A DNA stretch of 64,000 bases from Tisiphia sp964030975. Lineage in GTDB: Bacteria > Pseudomonadota > Alphaproteobacteria > Rickettsiales > Rickettsiaceae. The stretch's first letter is position 1; every line of letters starts with the position of its first letter. The stretch is from the NCBI RefSeq assembly GCF_964030975.1, contig NZ_CAXIQH010000001.1:372001-436000 (forward strand), read 5' to 3'. A model generated the notes under the pieces. The model had not been told where the DNA came from. It did not search any database and saw nothing but the letters and a program-made list of their open reading frames with translations. The position numbers were made by a program, and so were the translations under genes. Below are positions 25,442-34,652 of this stretch, piece by piece.

Positions 25442-27014
25442 TAATGATTTAAACAAAAAAATTGAATATTTTGACAGTCTCAAGAGCAAGAGGGAGAAAT
25501 GGCATCATATATGGGATGAGCTGAAGAAATATGTATGCCCACAAACTGAGAGTAATAAAGTAATATTTGATTCAACTTCTATTTGGTCAAGAGAGCAATT
25601 AGCATCAGGTTTACAAAGCTTGTTGGTAAACCCAGCAATGAACTGGTTTAACCTTACTATAGTCGCTGAAAATGACGAGCAGCAGGAATATTTAACCACC
25701 ACTGAACGTAACATGCTAGCTCAAATGCTAGAAAAAACTCTAATGGATATATTTAATAATCCGGCTTCTAATTTTTATAATCAGATTCATCAGTTTTTTT
25801 TGAATTTATCAGCCTTTGGTACTGCGATATTCTATGTTGAAGAAGATTTAGAATTAGCACAAACTCTGTTCTTTCGTAATATTAATTTACAAGAATGTTA
25901 TTTTGAAGAGGACAAGTTTGGTTTTGTTAAGACAATGTACCGACTCTTTAGCATGCCGATAAAATCGGCATCAGCTAAATGGGAAGACTTTGCCCCTTTC
26001 AAGGAAAGGCTAGCCAAAAATCCTGATGAAATAGTAGAAATATTGCATATAGTTAGCCCACAAGCTCAAAATCAGAAAAATAAAGGCAGAAAATCAACGG
26101 CAGCTAGCCCCTCAACATCTAGCTCATCAACATTAGAGTATAGTTCAGAATATATCTATTTAGCTGAGCGAAAAATTATCAGTCAATCGGGCTATTCTTA
26201 TTTCCCATTTTTTGTCACGCGGTGGGTAAAAGAAGAAGGCGAAGTATATGGCTATGCTCCGGCTCATCATGTACTACCTGATATTAAGTTGTTAAATAGT
26301 TTAAGACAAATCACCCTAAAAGTAGCCCAAAAACAGCTAGACCCACCATTATTAGTACCAAAAGACGGATATTACTTACCGCTCTATACTACGCCAGGCA
26401 GTGTTAATTTTTACCGTAATGGTATGGCAGATAAAATAATACCACTAACTGGTATGGAAAATATCTTGCCTACTGAGATCGAACAAAATCAATGCCGGGA
26501 TGCCATATATAAGGCATTCTATATCGATATATTCAGGATGCAAAAGGAAAACAAAGAAATGACTGCTACCGAGGTACAAATTAGGACAGAGGAACAGTAC
26601 CGTTTAATGTCCCCGATGGTTGGTAGAATTGAGAGTGAGCTGTTAAATCCGTTAATCATGGCAATATATCAAACGCTAATCAAATATAACAGAGTACCAA
26701 TCTTAGAGGGAGCAAATAGCCTGCCCGAGATAGAGCTTGAATATGTTTCACCACTATCCAAGGCACAGAAAACATCAGCAATATCCAGCGTTGAGCAAGT
26801 ATTAGGTTTCTTCCAACGAAGTGGTATCAGTAACTTTTTTCCTGAGATTTATGATAATATCAACTGGGATGAATGTTTTAAACTATTTTTTGAGCTACGA
26901 GGGGCCCCAAGTTCAATCCTTAAGAACGAGCAAGAAGTATTACAAATCAGACAACAACGTAAGATGATGCAAATGCAACAATTACAACAGCAGCAACAAC
27001 AGATACAAGGGTAA
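25434..27014 (+). CDS. Portal (head-tail connector) protein
   Basis: 526 residues, typical for the T7/P22-type head-tail connector family. N-terminus FDSLKSKREKWHHIWDELKK and YVCPQ; then SGLQSLLVNPAMNWFNLTI (family hallmark), RWVKEEGEVYGYAPAHHVLP and a Gln-rich C-terminus (IRQQRKMMQMQQLQQQQQQ). Twelve copies form the DNA channel at the capsid vertex. Located after terL and before the Bbp19-like gene. A near-identical C-terminal fragment survives at 7615-7975. Intact. Confidence 0.88.
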   Translation: MADNDLNKKIEYFDSLKSKREKWHHIWDELKKYVCPQTESNKVIFDSTSIWSREQLASGLQSLLVNPAMNWFNLTIVAENDEQQEYLTTTERNMLAQMLEKTLMDIFNNPASNFYNQIHQFFLNLSAFGTAIFYVEEDLELAQTLFFRNINLQECYFEEDKFGFVKTMYRLFSMPIKSASAKWEDFAPFKERLAKNPDEIVEILHIVSPQAQNQKNKGRKSTAASPSTSSSSTLEYSSEYIYLAERKIISQSGYSYFPFFVTRWVKEEGEVYGYAPAHHVLPDIKLLNSLRQITLKVAQKQLDPPLLVPKDGYYLPLYTTPGSVNFYRNGMADKIIPLTGMENILPTEIEQNQCRDAIYKAFYIDIFRMQKENKEMTATEVQIRTEEQYRLMSPMVGRIESELLNPLIMAIYQTLIKYNRVPILEGANSLPEIELEYVSPLSKAQKTSAISSVEQVLGFFQRSGISNFFPEIYDNINWDECFKLFFELRGAPSSILKNEQEVLQIRQQRKMMQMQQLQQQQQQIQG

Positions 27015-27024
27015 GGAAGAATAA

Positions 27025-27291
27025 ATGAAACTATCAATTAACTCCTCATCCCCACCAAATTTACTAACAAAAGAGCAATTAAAATCAATTTATTGCAAGC
27101 TTTTTAGTGGAGAAGATGGTAAGATAGTATTAGAGGATTTAGCTCAAATGAGTGGTATATATCGCAGCAATTTTGTTAGGCAAGAAAGTGATTACACTGC
27201 CTTTCTGGAAGGGCATCGAGCTTTGTTCCTATATATATGCTCACAAGTTTCAGAAGATGATGGAGTTAATAATATAGAAGGGAGTAATTGA
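27025..27291 (+). CDS. Bbp19-like phage protein, copy 2
   Basis: 88 residues, near-identical to 7318-7605 except at the C-terminus, which ends NNIEGSN one base before the Rpn gene. ATG 27025 follows aaggaagaat, a good ribosome site. Role unknown. Confidence 0.6.
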   Translation: MKLSINSSSPPNLLTKEQLKSIYCKLFSGEDGKIVLEDLAQMSGIYRSNFVRQESDYTAFLEGHRALFLYICSQVSEDDGVNNIEGSN

Positions 27292-27292
27292 T

Positions 27293-28180
27293 ATGCAAAA
27301 ATATTTAGACCCAACAAATGATAGTCTATTTAAGAAAATTTTTAGTGATTTGGATAGGCTAAAAGAATTTCTTAACAGTATTCTTAATTTACCTGAAAAG
27401 CACAGAATTAAGGAAATCAATTTTCTTTCACCAGAGCAGTTACCTAGGATTTCTCAAGGAAAGAAAAGTGTATTTGATTTGAAAGTTAAAGATGAATCAG
27501 GTCACTGGTACATTATTGAAATGCAGAAAAGAAATGAACGTGATTATTTAAAAAGACTACAATATTATTCTGCTCATTCATATGTTCAACAACTTACAGA
27601 AGGAGTGACGCACGATGATTTATTGCCGATAGTAGTAATTTCATTAATGAAATCAAAAATATTTGCTGAAGAAGTACCATATATAAATTTTCATAAAGTT
27701 ATTGAGACAACAACTAAGAAACAACAACACATATTTGATATATCATATGTATTTATAGAACTTAAAAAATTTCAAGATATTAAGCAACCATTATTGAGTA
27801 TAGCAGATGAGTGGTTACATCTATTCAAATATGCAACAAAAGAAAATACTCCCCCTGCAGGAATAAAGAGCAGTAAAGTATTAGAGGCATACCATGTTAT
27901 CGAGATGCATGGACTAACCTCAGAAGAATACGACTTATATGTAAGGTGCAAATTGCAGGAAGATGCGGAAGATATTGCACTAGAAGAACGTTTTAAGGAA
28001 GGCAAAGCTGAAGGTGAAGCTATAGGCGAAGCTAGAGGTGAAGAAAAAAGAGCTATAACCACAACAAAAGAAATGTTAATTGATAATGAACCAATAGAAA
28101 AAATAGCTAAATATACAAAACTAACCATTGAAGAAATAAAAGTGTTAAAAGAAGAACTAGAAAATTCAAAAGAAGAATAA
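27293..28180 (+). CDS. Rpn-family PD-(D/E)XK nuclease, version B
   Basis: 295 residues. LDPTNDSLFKKIFSDLDRLK, then D62 in SVFDLKV and E76-x-Q78 in IIEMQKR give the PD-(D/E)XK core. The first 230 residues are only distantly similar to the Rpn at 6272-7291. The tail from EAIGEARGE on (TTKEMLIDNEPIEKIAKYTK and on to NSKEE) is almost identical in protein and DNA. So the nuclease domain has been exchanged while tail and neighbours stayed. Stop 28180 is 3 bp before scaffold, suggesting one transcription unit with portal and scaffold. Confidence 0.8.
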   Translation: MQKYLDPTNDSLFKKIFSDLDRLKEFLNSILNLPEKHRIKEINFLSPEQLPRISQGKKSVFDLKVKDESGHWYIIEMQKRNERDYLKRLQYYSAHSYVQQLTEGVTHDDLLPIVVISLMKSKIFAEEVPYINFHKVIETTTKKQQHIFDISYVFIELKKFQDIKQPLLSIADEWLHLFKYATKENTPPAGIKSSKVLEAYHVIEMHGLTSEEYDLYVRCKLQEDAEDIALEERFKEGKAEGEAIGEARGEEKRAITTTKEMLIDNEPIEKIAKYTKLTIEEIKVLKEELENSKEE

Positions 28181-28183
28181 CCT

Positions 28184-28975
28184 ATGAGCAAAGAAGTAAC
28201 TGCTAATAACTATGAAACTAGCCCTGCTACTTCTGGTAACGATTGGCTAACTAATATGCCTGAGGAAATACGTAAAGCTGAGTCACTGGGTAAATTCAAG
28301 GATGTATCATCTTTAGCTCAGAGCTATTTGGAAGCAGAGAAGAGCTTGAATCAGCGAGTTACCGTGCCAAAAGATGACAGCTCTGATGAAGAGTGGCATA
28401 AATTCTATAGTCGCTTGGGATTGCCTGAAGATAAGAGATATACTGATAAACGCTCCAAAGAAGATGAAGAATATTTAACGCGTTATGAGGATATGTTTTA
28501 CCAAAGCGGGCTGTCTAAAAGACAAGGTGAGAAGTTGCTTAATTCTTTGTATGGTTTTTCGCAGGATTTGCAAAAACAGCAACAAAATGATATTGAGCAA
28601 ACACGTCACTCTCACATTGGTTGGCTGAAAGACAATTATGGTGAAGGTTTTGACAGTAAAATGACAGTGATGCAGGCAGCCTTATCTAAGTTTGGCACTA
28701 AAGAACTGGCTAAATTAATTGAAGACTCACATTACTCACCAGCTTTAGTTGATTTATTAGTTAAAGTCGGTGAAACCTTAAAATCCGACTCGTTAGTAAC
28801 TGGTAAAGAGCTACCAGCAATTAACAGTAGGGACGGGGCATTAGCAGAGATAGAAAAACTTGAATCTGACCCCGAGTTTGTGGTAAAATTAAAGAGTAAA
28901 GATCATACGGGACATGAGCAAGCTGTTAAACGTAGGGAACAATTGTACAAAATCGCTTATGATAAAAAACAATAG
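28184..28975 (+). CDS. Phage scaffold-like protein, copy 2
   Basis: Protein identical to the 5477-6268 copy (263 residues). As there, an RPE-like repeat begins at the stop codon, so the duplication includes the repeat. The coat gene that should follow is missing here; IS256 sequence interrupts. Confidence 0.7.
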   Translation: MSKEVTANNYETSPATSGNDWLTNMPEEIRKAESLGKFKDVSSLAQSYLEAEKSLNQRVTVPKDDSSDEEWHKFYSRLGLPEDKRYTDKRSKEDEEYLTRYEDMFYQSGLSKRQGEKLLNSLYGFSQDLQKQQQNDIEQTRHSHIGWLKDNYGEGFDSKMTVMQAALSKFGTKELAKLIEDSHYSPALVDLLVKVGETLKSDSLVTGKELPAINSRDGALAEIEKLESDPEFVVKLKSKDHTGHEQAVKRREQLYKIAYDKKQ

Positions 28976-29021
28976 ACTTCCTACATAAGTCAATCTAGTT
29001 GGTGATTTTGGTGTCGAAACT
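28975..29021. repeat. RPE-like repeat, copy 4, truncated
   Basis: gacttcctacataagtcaat onwards to gtgtcgaaac, 47 bp, then cut by IS256 at 29022. Matches the end of the copy at 5334-5477. Confidence 0.85.
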
Positions 29022-29234
29022 GGCTCTGTCCAGAAAAGTGTGTAAATTTCCAAAATAGGTCATTAAATTTTGTTAAGCCTATCTTCAAATTTGATCATCA
29101 AATGAGCCATAGCTTCATTCCAGTTGGGAATAGGCATAGTCCATTTTTTGGTCATATAGTCAATTGTCAAATATAAGCTTTTAAAAACAGCACTATCACT
29201 AGGGAAAACACGCTTATTATTTGTTACTTTACGC
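29022..29234. mobile_element. IS256 fragment (left end only)
   Basis: 213 bp identical to the left end of the intact IS256, including the terminus ggctctgtccag and the last 58 codons of the transposase. It ends at acgc (29234), where a complete IS256 begins. Confidence 0.93.
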
Positions 29235-30570
29235 GGCTCTGTCCAGAAAAGTGTGTAAATTTCCAAAATAGGTCATTAAATTTTGTTAAGCCTATCTTCA
29301 AATTTGATCATCAAATGAGCCATAGCTTCATTCCAGTTGGGAATAGGCATAGTCCATTTTTTGGTCATATAGTCAATTGTCAAATATAAGCTTTTAAAAA
29401 CAGCACTATCACTAGGGAAAACACGCTTATTATTTGTTACTTTACGCAATTGACTATTAACAGATTCAACTGAATTAGTGGTATAAATTACCTTTCTAAT
29501 TGCCTCTGGATATCCTAGAAAAATCATTAAATTATCCCAATGATTATACCATGATTTGGCAATTTGTGGATATTGTTTATTCCATTTTTCTTCAAAATAT
29601 ACTAAAGCTAAATGTGCTTGTTCTTCCGTTGCTGCAGTATATATCGGCTTTAAATCGCTAGCCACCTGCTTCCTATCTTTATATGATACGTATTTTAAAC
29701 TATTTCTAATCTGATGTACAATACATAATTGATGTTCTGTTTTTGGATAAACTGCTTCTATCGCCTCAGACATACCAGTAAGATTATCACTACAGGCAAT
29801 CAGTATATCCTTTAATCCTCTATTTTTCATTTCAGTAAAATTACCAAGCCAAAATTTTGCCCCTTCATTTTCACTGATCCATAATCCCAATATATCTTTT
29901 CTACCAGATAAATCAATCCCTAATGCAACATATATTGCCTTGTTAATTATCCTTTTGTCTTGCCTAACTTTTACTACTAAACAATCAAAAAATACTATCG
30001 GATATATCTCTTCTAACGGTCTACTCTGCCAAGCTTTTACATCATCCATTACATCATCGGTGATCTGACTGATTAAACTCTCACTTATTTCAACACTATA
30101 CAACTCTTGTAATTGAACCTTAATATCAGATACACTCATACCTTTAGCATATAATGATAAGACTTTATCATCAAAACCATCAAAACGTTTTTGTCTTTTC
30201 GGTAGTATTGCTGGTTCAAAGGTACTACGCCTATCTCTTGGTACTTCTATCTCAACCGCTCCATGTTCGGAGATCAGTTTTTTGCTAGTTATACCATTAC
30301 GAGTATTATCATTATCTACACGACTGTATTTATCATAGCCTAGATGATTATTCAATTCTGACTGCAGTGCCTTCTCTATTAAACGTTTGGTTAATTCTTT
30401 TAATAAACCTCCTTCTTTCAGTATTGTGCTTACATCTGTATCATTATCTATTAATAAATCTACTGCTTGCTTTATTGATTCATTAGTTTTTTTATTCATG
30501 TAATTTCCTTTTTTGTTATATTTTTATATATAACCTATCTCGAAATTTACACACTTTTCTGGACAGAGCC
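29235..30570. mobile_element. IS256-family element, copy 2 (1336 bp)
   Basis: Complete, with both ggctctgtcc / ggacagagcc ends. The left neighbour is the IS256 fragment and the right neighbour is an IS66 end. The flanking 8 bp do not match, so DNA on one side has been lost or exchanged. Confidence 0.93.
29276..30499 (-). CDS. IS256-family transposase, copy 2
   Basis: 407 residues; same as 13430-14653 except one residue (T in NDNTRNG). All DDE motifs are present (FFDCLVV, CSDNLTG, NSVESVNS). Its DNA near the start differs at several silent sites (for example 30366-30415) from copy 1, so the two copies are not a very recent duplication. Confidence 0.93.
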   Translation of the reverse strand: MNKKTNESIKQAVDLLIDNDTDVSTILKEGGLLKELTKRLIEKALQSELNNHLGYDKYSRVDNDNTRNGITSKKLISEHGAVEIEVPRDRRSTFEPAILPKRQKRFDGFDDKVLSLYAKGMSVSDIKVQLQELYSVEISESLISQITDDVMDDVKAWQSRPLEEIYPIVFFDCLVVKVRQDKRIINKAIYVALGIDLSGRKDILGLWISENEGAKFWLGNFTEMKNRGLKDILIACSDNLTGMSEAIEAVYPKTEHQLCIVHQIRNSLKYVSYKDRKQVASDLKPIYTAATEEQAHLALVYFEEKWNKQYPQIAKSWYNHWDNLMIFLGYPEAIRKVIYTTNSVESVNSQLRKVTNNKRVFPSDSAVFKSLYLTIDYMTKKWTMPIPNWNEAMAHLMIKFEDRLNKI

Positions 30571-30609
30571 AAAATTAGATAGAGTTATGCAGTTTTGCTG
30601 CAAGTATAC
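30571..30609. mobile_element. Solo IS66 end
   Basis: aaaattagatagagttatgc then agttttgctgcaagtatac, identical to the right terminus of IS66 copy 1, with no IS66 gene attached. Confidence 0.85.
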
Positions 30610-30610
30610 A

Positions 30611-31022
30611 CTACAACTGACTCAGCCATCCTTACACCATCTCCAAAGCCTTATGTTTTGGCACTTGTACTTTGGATACTTACCTTACAGTAAGAGTTAT
30701 AGGGACTTCCCAAGTTGTGTCATTAATCTCTACAAACTCGCTAACGCCTGAGACCCCGGTGGTTGAAAACTTTTGGATTTGCTAGGTTGACCTCTAGTTT
30801 TCTGTTGCTTGCTGTCTTGTGTAGAACATCAGCTTCCACTACCAATAAAATTTCGGGGCTATTACGTTCACCATTTGGTTTCGGCTCGAATGTTTCGCTG
30901 TCTACGCTTCACCACTGTTGTTACCTTCAGCAGTGCAAGACTCGCTATATGGTGGAGCTAGCTTCTCCTTCCATAACAGGACTTTCACCTGTAAGACTAA
31001 TGCACCTTTTCTTGGCACACAC
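30611..31022 (-). ncRNA. Group II intron-like 5' fragment, copy 1
   Basis: On the minus strand it begins gtgtgtgccaagaaaaggtg, fitting the GUGYG 5' end and early domain I of bacterial group II introns. Typical features follow (ggtgaaagtcctgt; cattcgagccgaaacc). A homologous 430-bp copy is at 34158-34587. No reverse transcriptase gene or domain V is seen, so it is a relic. The plus-strand ORF across it is an accidental reading. Confidence 0.6.
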
Positions 31023-31078
31023 ACAATCTTTCTGATAGACCCAAAGATTTTTAGAAGAAATCAAAAAAACTAGTCTCT

Positions 31079-31134
31079 GGAAGCCTTATATCTACAGGGA
31101 TACAGCCTTATGCCACATTCCTACATAAATGTTG
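31079..31134 (+). pseudogene. Tn3-family transposase scrap
   Basis: Plus-strand frame YSLMPHSYINVA, the same as the start of the Tn3 fragment at 55539-56363. About 55 bp. It abuts the stop codon of the 958-residue gene; the last residues of that gene may come from this scrap. Confidence 0.6.
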
Positions 31135-34011
31135 CTAATTCCCTTCCTCTTCCCCTAGACAATCAACGTTAAAGTCATTTGGGTCGTAATCAGGATATAT
31201 ATCAAGACTTTGTTGCGGTTTATTGTCTTCTTGATGCTCTGATAAATAATCTGAGTCAACCATTATATTCTTTACAGATGTGGAGAAAAGTTCTTTTATG
31301 TCAGAATGATTTGCTTGCTTAACAAAAATAATGAGTTTTTTCCCTTCTGGATTAATATAACAAACATTATTGTTATGTAATCTACCATCCTGTGTACAAA
31401 TTTTAACCTCATAAGTACTGCCAACATGTTTGATGCCATTTTGATCAAACGATTTATTGACATAGCCTTTCTCCATAGCTTTTTTATAAAACTCATATTG
31501 TTGCAGGCCTTTTAATTTATCATCAATAATACAATATTTACCATATCCTAGATCAGCAATTTCACTATTTTTAGTAGAGTATACTTTGTCACCAACTTTC
31601 CAGGAAAAATAGTCTTGTTTATTAAGGTTAAAATGATTATCTAACTTTCTTTTCTGCTCTTGATAAAACTTATGAGCAGCTTTTTGGTATATTGCCACTT
31701 TATCTACTGGCTCTGATACTGTAGGTAGATTACTAGATTGATGCAAGTTCTTGTTGTCAGCTACACACTCCTTGATTTCTTCATCAACTAAATCTTGTAT
31801 TTCTGGATTCTGTTGAATTTGTTTTTCAATTTGTTCTTCATTTATTTCGCCAAGTAGAATATTAAAAACGAGATAATACGATTGTATATCTAAGTCGGGG
31901 CTTAGTTTTTCAGCGAGAGCAAGATGTTTTTCTATAATAGATTTATGTGACTTAATATCTTGTGCTATAAAATTTAAGGCTAATTCCAGATGTAAATTGC
32001 TAAATGCTGTATTTAATTTGCTAAAAGTTTGCTTCATACTTTCATATCTAGTCTCTGCTTTGCAAAGATATTCAGCTGCGACTTGAAATTTTTGATGTTT
32101 TATAAAGAATATGACAGCTTGTACTAAATCTGTACTATCCTGTGCGTCCAAAGAAAAATGTTTTCTTCCTTCTTCATAAGATAAATTTAAATACGAGGTA
32201 CTAAAGACTATGGTTAATTTTTGTTCATCTTGAGCTACCAATGAAACTAATATATTTTTACAAACTTCTAGAGCTACAGATTTAATAGTGTTAGAAGATT
32301 GTAATTTATTAATTTGTTCCAGATGCTCCTGCACATTATTTCTGGTAATCTTGCTTTTTATAATGTTATTAAATAATTCTCGTCTCTGATCTAACGTTTG
32401 ATTAAGATTTTCATCCTCTTGTTTTGTAGACAAAATATTAAATATCTGATCTATTTCTGTTGAAAATTCTGGATGATTATTAAAATTATTAATAATCATT
32501 TTAATATCTTCTATATGATCCCAAATATCTCGTTTATTTATCAATTTTAGATATTGTAAATGATATTTGATAGCTTCAATATTATTACCAAATTTAGTAT
32601 AATATGAGCCCCTATTCCAGTAAGCATTTCTGATAGCATTGATAGTTACATTATTCTGTTGTTCTATCTGTTCAGTGTTTAATTCCCCTATGTTTTCTTC
32701 TATTAATGAAATGGCATTTTTAGTATAAGAATCTATTAACTCAAAATTATATTTTCCAGTTGTATTCAAGAGATTAGCACTTAATTTATTATATACTTGG
32801 ACTTTGTTTATGGGTAATGTTGTGTAATTAACTAATATCTTCGCTAATATAATGGAACCGTCTTTAATCTTATCAGCGTTCTCCGATAAAATGTTATAAG
32901 TATTTTCGATTCCTTCGTTAGTTTGGTAAAATAAAAATTTTGTGGCTTCTTTTTGTAAGGCAAAATCTTTAGCGCCAATAATTTTATGGTTAATTAATAT
33001 TTGAATATCTTTTTGAATCTTTAATGATAAAACACAATCTTTATCTTCTTTATCTAAACTGCAACGAAATGCAAAAAATGTAATTCGTTCTGATATATCG
33101 CAATTATATAGAAAACTCTGATTAAAAACATTATTAATAGAATTAAATTGGCATACCTTTTGATCGTCATTCCGATTGATGTTCTTAAAAAGATCAGAAA
33201 ATTTATTTAAAAATAGTTTTACATTATTTTGATTACTGAAATCAAATAATGTGTAGAATAATTCAATGAATTTATTTTCAAAGATACAAGCTCCTTTAAG
33301 CTTAGCTAGATATTCTGTTACTTCATTTTGATAATATCGTTGCACAGAAGGTTTACACCCATTGTCTAGAGTTGATTTCTGTATGGTTTTTAAATTTTGT
33401 TGTAATTTTTTAGGAAAATTTTCACTAAAAATATCATATAGGCTGTAATTATTACCTTCATATTTTATGGTCTTCTCAGTTAAAGCGTCTTTAAAAGTAA
33501 ATTCTTCGTTGGTTTTATGTTCCAATAAATATTCTATTAATTTACCTTTGCCACCAGTTGCAAATAAATTAACTAGAATTTTATTAAAACTAATAAAATT
33601 ATCTAATAAAAAATCTTTAATGTTTAATTTATTATCTGAGAATAAATATTGTAAGATATTTATTAGATTATCTTGATTATTTTTGGTAACAGAATAAAAA
33701 TGCTTTTTAACAATATTCAGAATATTTTGCTTTACCGTACTGTTATCCATTGTTTGAGATAATTCTTCAGGTTTAAAATATTCTTTTGGCTGTGGGAATA
33801 AGGATTTCAAAATGTTCAAGCTTTTTGGTTCAATAAAAGCATAGTCTAACAATTTTAACAATACTAATCTCTGGGAATCTTTTGAAAGATTAACAATGTA
33901 GTCTCTACCCTTGTCATAATCTCTGCTCTTCATAATGTTACCTATTGAATATTTTAAAAAAGTAGAAGAAAAACCTATATCCGTAACAAACGGATATAAA
34001 TATCTGTTCAT
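31135..34011 (-). CDS. 958-residue helical-repeat protein, candidate effector
   Basis: Not recognised as a known family. The first 750 residues are nearly all helical, with TPR-like stretches (AIRNAYWNRGSYYTKFGNNI; AVIFFIKHQKFQVAAEYLCK). A separate C-terminal part at about 800-915 (KQDYFSWKVGDKVYSTKNSE, GYGKYCIIDDK, HVGSTYEVKI, KKLIIFVKQANHSDI) looks like a small beta-rich domain. The end is acidic. No signal peptide or membrane span. Flanked on both sides by group II intron pieces. ATG 34011 has no ribosome site; ATG at about 33932 (MKSRDYDKG), behind ataggtaac, may be the start. The last codons adjoin Tn3 DNA, so the C-terminus may be altered. Confidence 0.6.
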   Translation of the reverse strand: MNRYLYPFVTDIGFSSTFLKYSIGNIMKSRDYDKGRDYIVNLSKDSQRLVLLKLLDYAFIEPKSLNILKSLFPQPKEYFKPEELSQTMDNSTVKQNILNIVKKHFYSVTKNNQDNLINILQYLFSDNKLNIKDFLLDNFISFNKILVNLFATGGKGKLIEYLLEHKTNEEFTFKDALTEKTIKYEGNNYSLYDIFSENFPKKLQQNLKTIQKSTLDNGCKPSVQRYYQNEVTEYLAKLKGACIFENKFIELFYTLFDFSNQNNVKLFLNKFSDLFKNINRNDDQKVCQFNSINNVFNQSFLYNCDISERITFFAFRCSLDKEDKDCVLSLKIQKDIQILINHKIIGAKDFALQKEATKFLFYQTNEGIENTYNILSENADKIKDGSIILAKILVNYTTLPINKVQVYNKLSANLLNTTGKYNFELIDSYTKNAISLIEENIGELNTEQIEQQNNVTINAIRNAYWNRGSYYTKFGNNIEAIKYHLQYLKLINKRDIWDHIEDIKMIINNFNNHPEFSTEIDQIFNILSTKQEDENLNQTLDQRRELFNNIIKSKITRNNVQEHLEQINKLQSSNTIKSVALEVCKNILVSLVAQDEQKLTIVFSTSYLNLSYEEGRKHFSLDAQDSTDLVQAVIFFIKHQKFQVAAEYLCKAETRYESMKQTFSKLNTAFSNLHLELALNFIAQDIKSHKSIIEKHLALAEKLSPDLDIQSYYLVFNILLGEINEEQIEKQIQQNPEIQDLVDEEIKECVADNKNLHQSSNLPTVSEPVDKVAIYQKAAHKFYQEQKRKLDNHFNLNKQDYFSWKVGDKVYSTKNSEIADLGYGKYCIIDDKLKGLQQYEFYKKAMEKGYVNKSFDQNGIKHVGSTYEVKICTQDGRLHNNNVCYINPEGKKLIIFVKQANHSDIKELFSTSVKNIMVDSDYLSEHQEDNKPQQSLDIYPDYDPNDFNVDCLGEEEGN

Positions 34012-34157
34012 TATATATGGATTACCCAGTAATACAAGAAATAAATAATATTTACTAGTGCTTAATATATAGACTCTAATACTAATTATCTTTCAATATA
34101 GAATTAACAAGGTATAATTAGTATTACCTTTCTGCCAGCCCTTCGCTCCACTCCCAT

Positions 34158-34587
34158 TACGGAGTTTCATCACTACTACAACTGACTCAGCCATCCTTAC
34201 ACCATCTCCAAAGCCTTATGTTTTGGCATTTGTACTTTGAATACTTACCTTACAGTAAGAGTTATAGGGACTTCCCAAGTTGTGTCATTAATCTCTACAA
34301 ACTCGCTAACGCCTGAGACCCCGGTGGTTGAAAACTTTTGGATTTGCTAGGTTGACCTCCTGTTTTCTTTTGTCTACTATGCTGTGTAACACATCGACTC
34401 CCACTACCACAAAAATTTCGGGGCTATCACGTTCACCATTTGGTTTCGGCTCGAATGTTTCGCTGTCTACGCTTCACCACTGTTGTTACCTTCAGCAGTG
34501 CAAGACTCGCTATATGGTGGAGCTAGCTTCTCCTTCCATAACAGAACTTTCACCTGTAAGACTAATGCACCTTTTCTTGGCTCACAC
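34158..34587 (-). ncRNA. Group II intron-like 5' fragment, copy 2
   Basis: About 95% like 30611-31022; the minus strand starts gtgtgagccaagaaaaggtg. Homology ends at the same place as in copy 1 (actacaactgactcag), followed here by another 40 bp (cgctccactcccattacgga) that may also be intron. No reverse transcriptase gene. Confidence 0.6.
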
Positions 34588-34652
34588 ACAATCTATATTA
34601 TAGACTCGATAAAAATATCATACCTACTACTATGTATTTCTTTGTTATATTC

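Noticed and set aside
30763..31035. Plus-strand ORF of 90 residues across the first group II intron fragment (and its twin at 34328-34603)
   Set aside because: It lies within DNA that reads as intron RNA on the other strand, and the same frame recurs only because the intron is duplicated.
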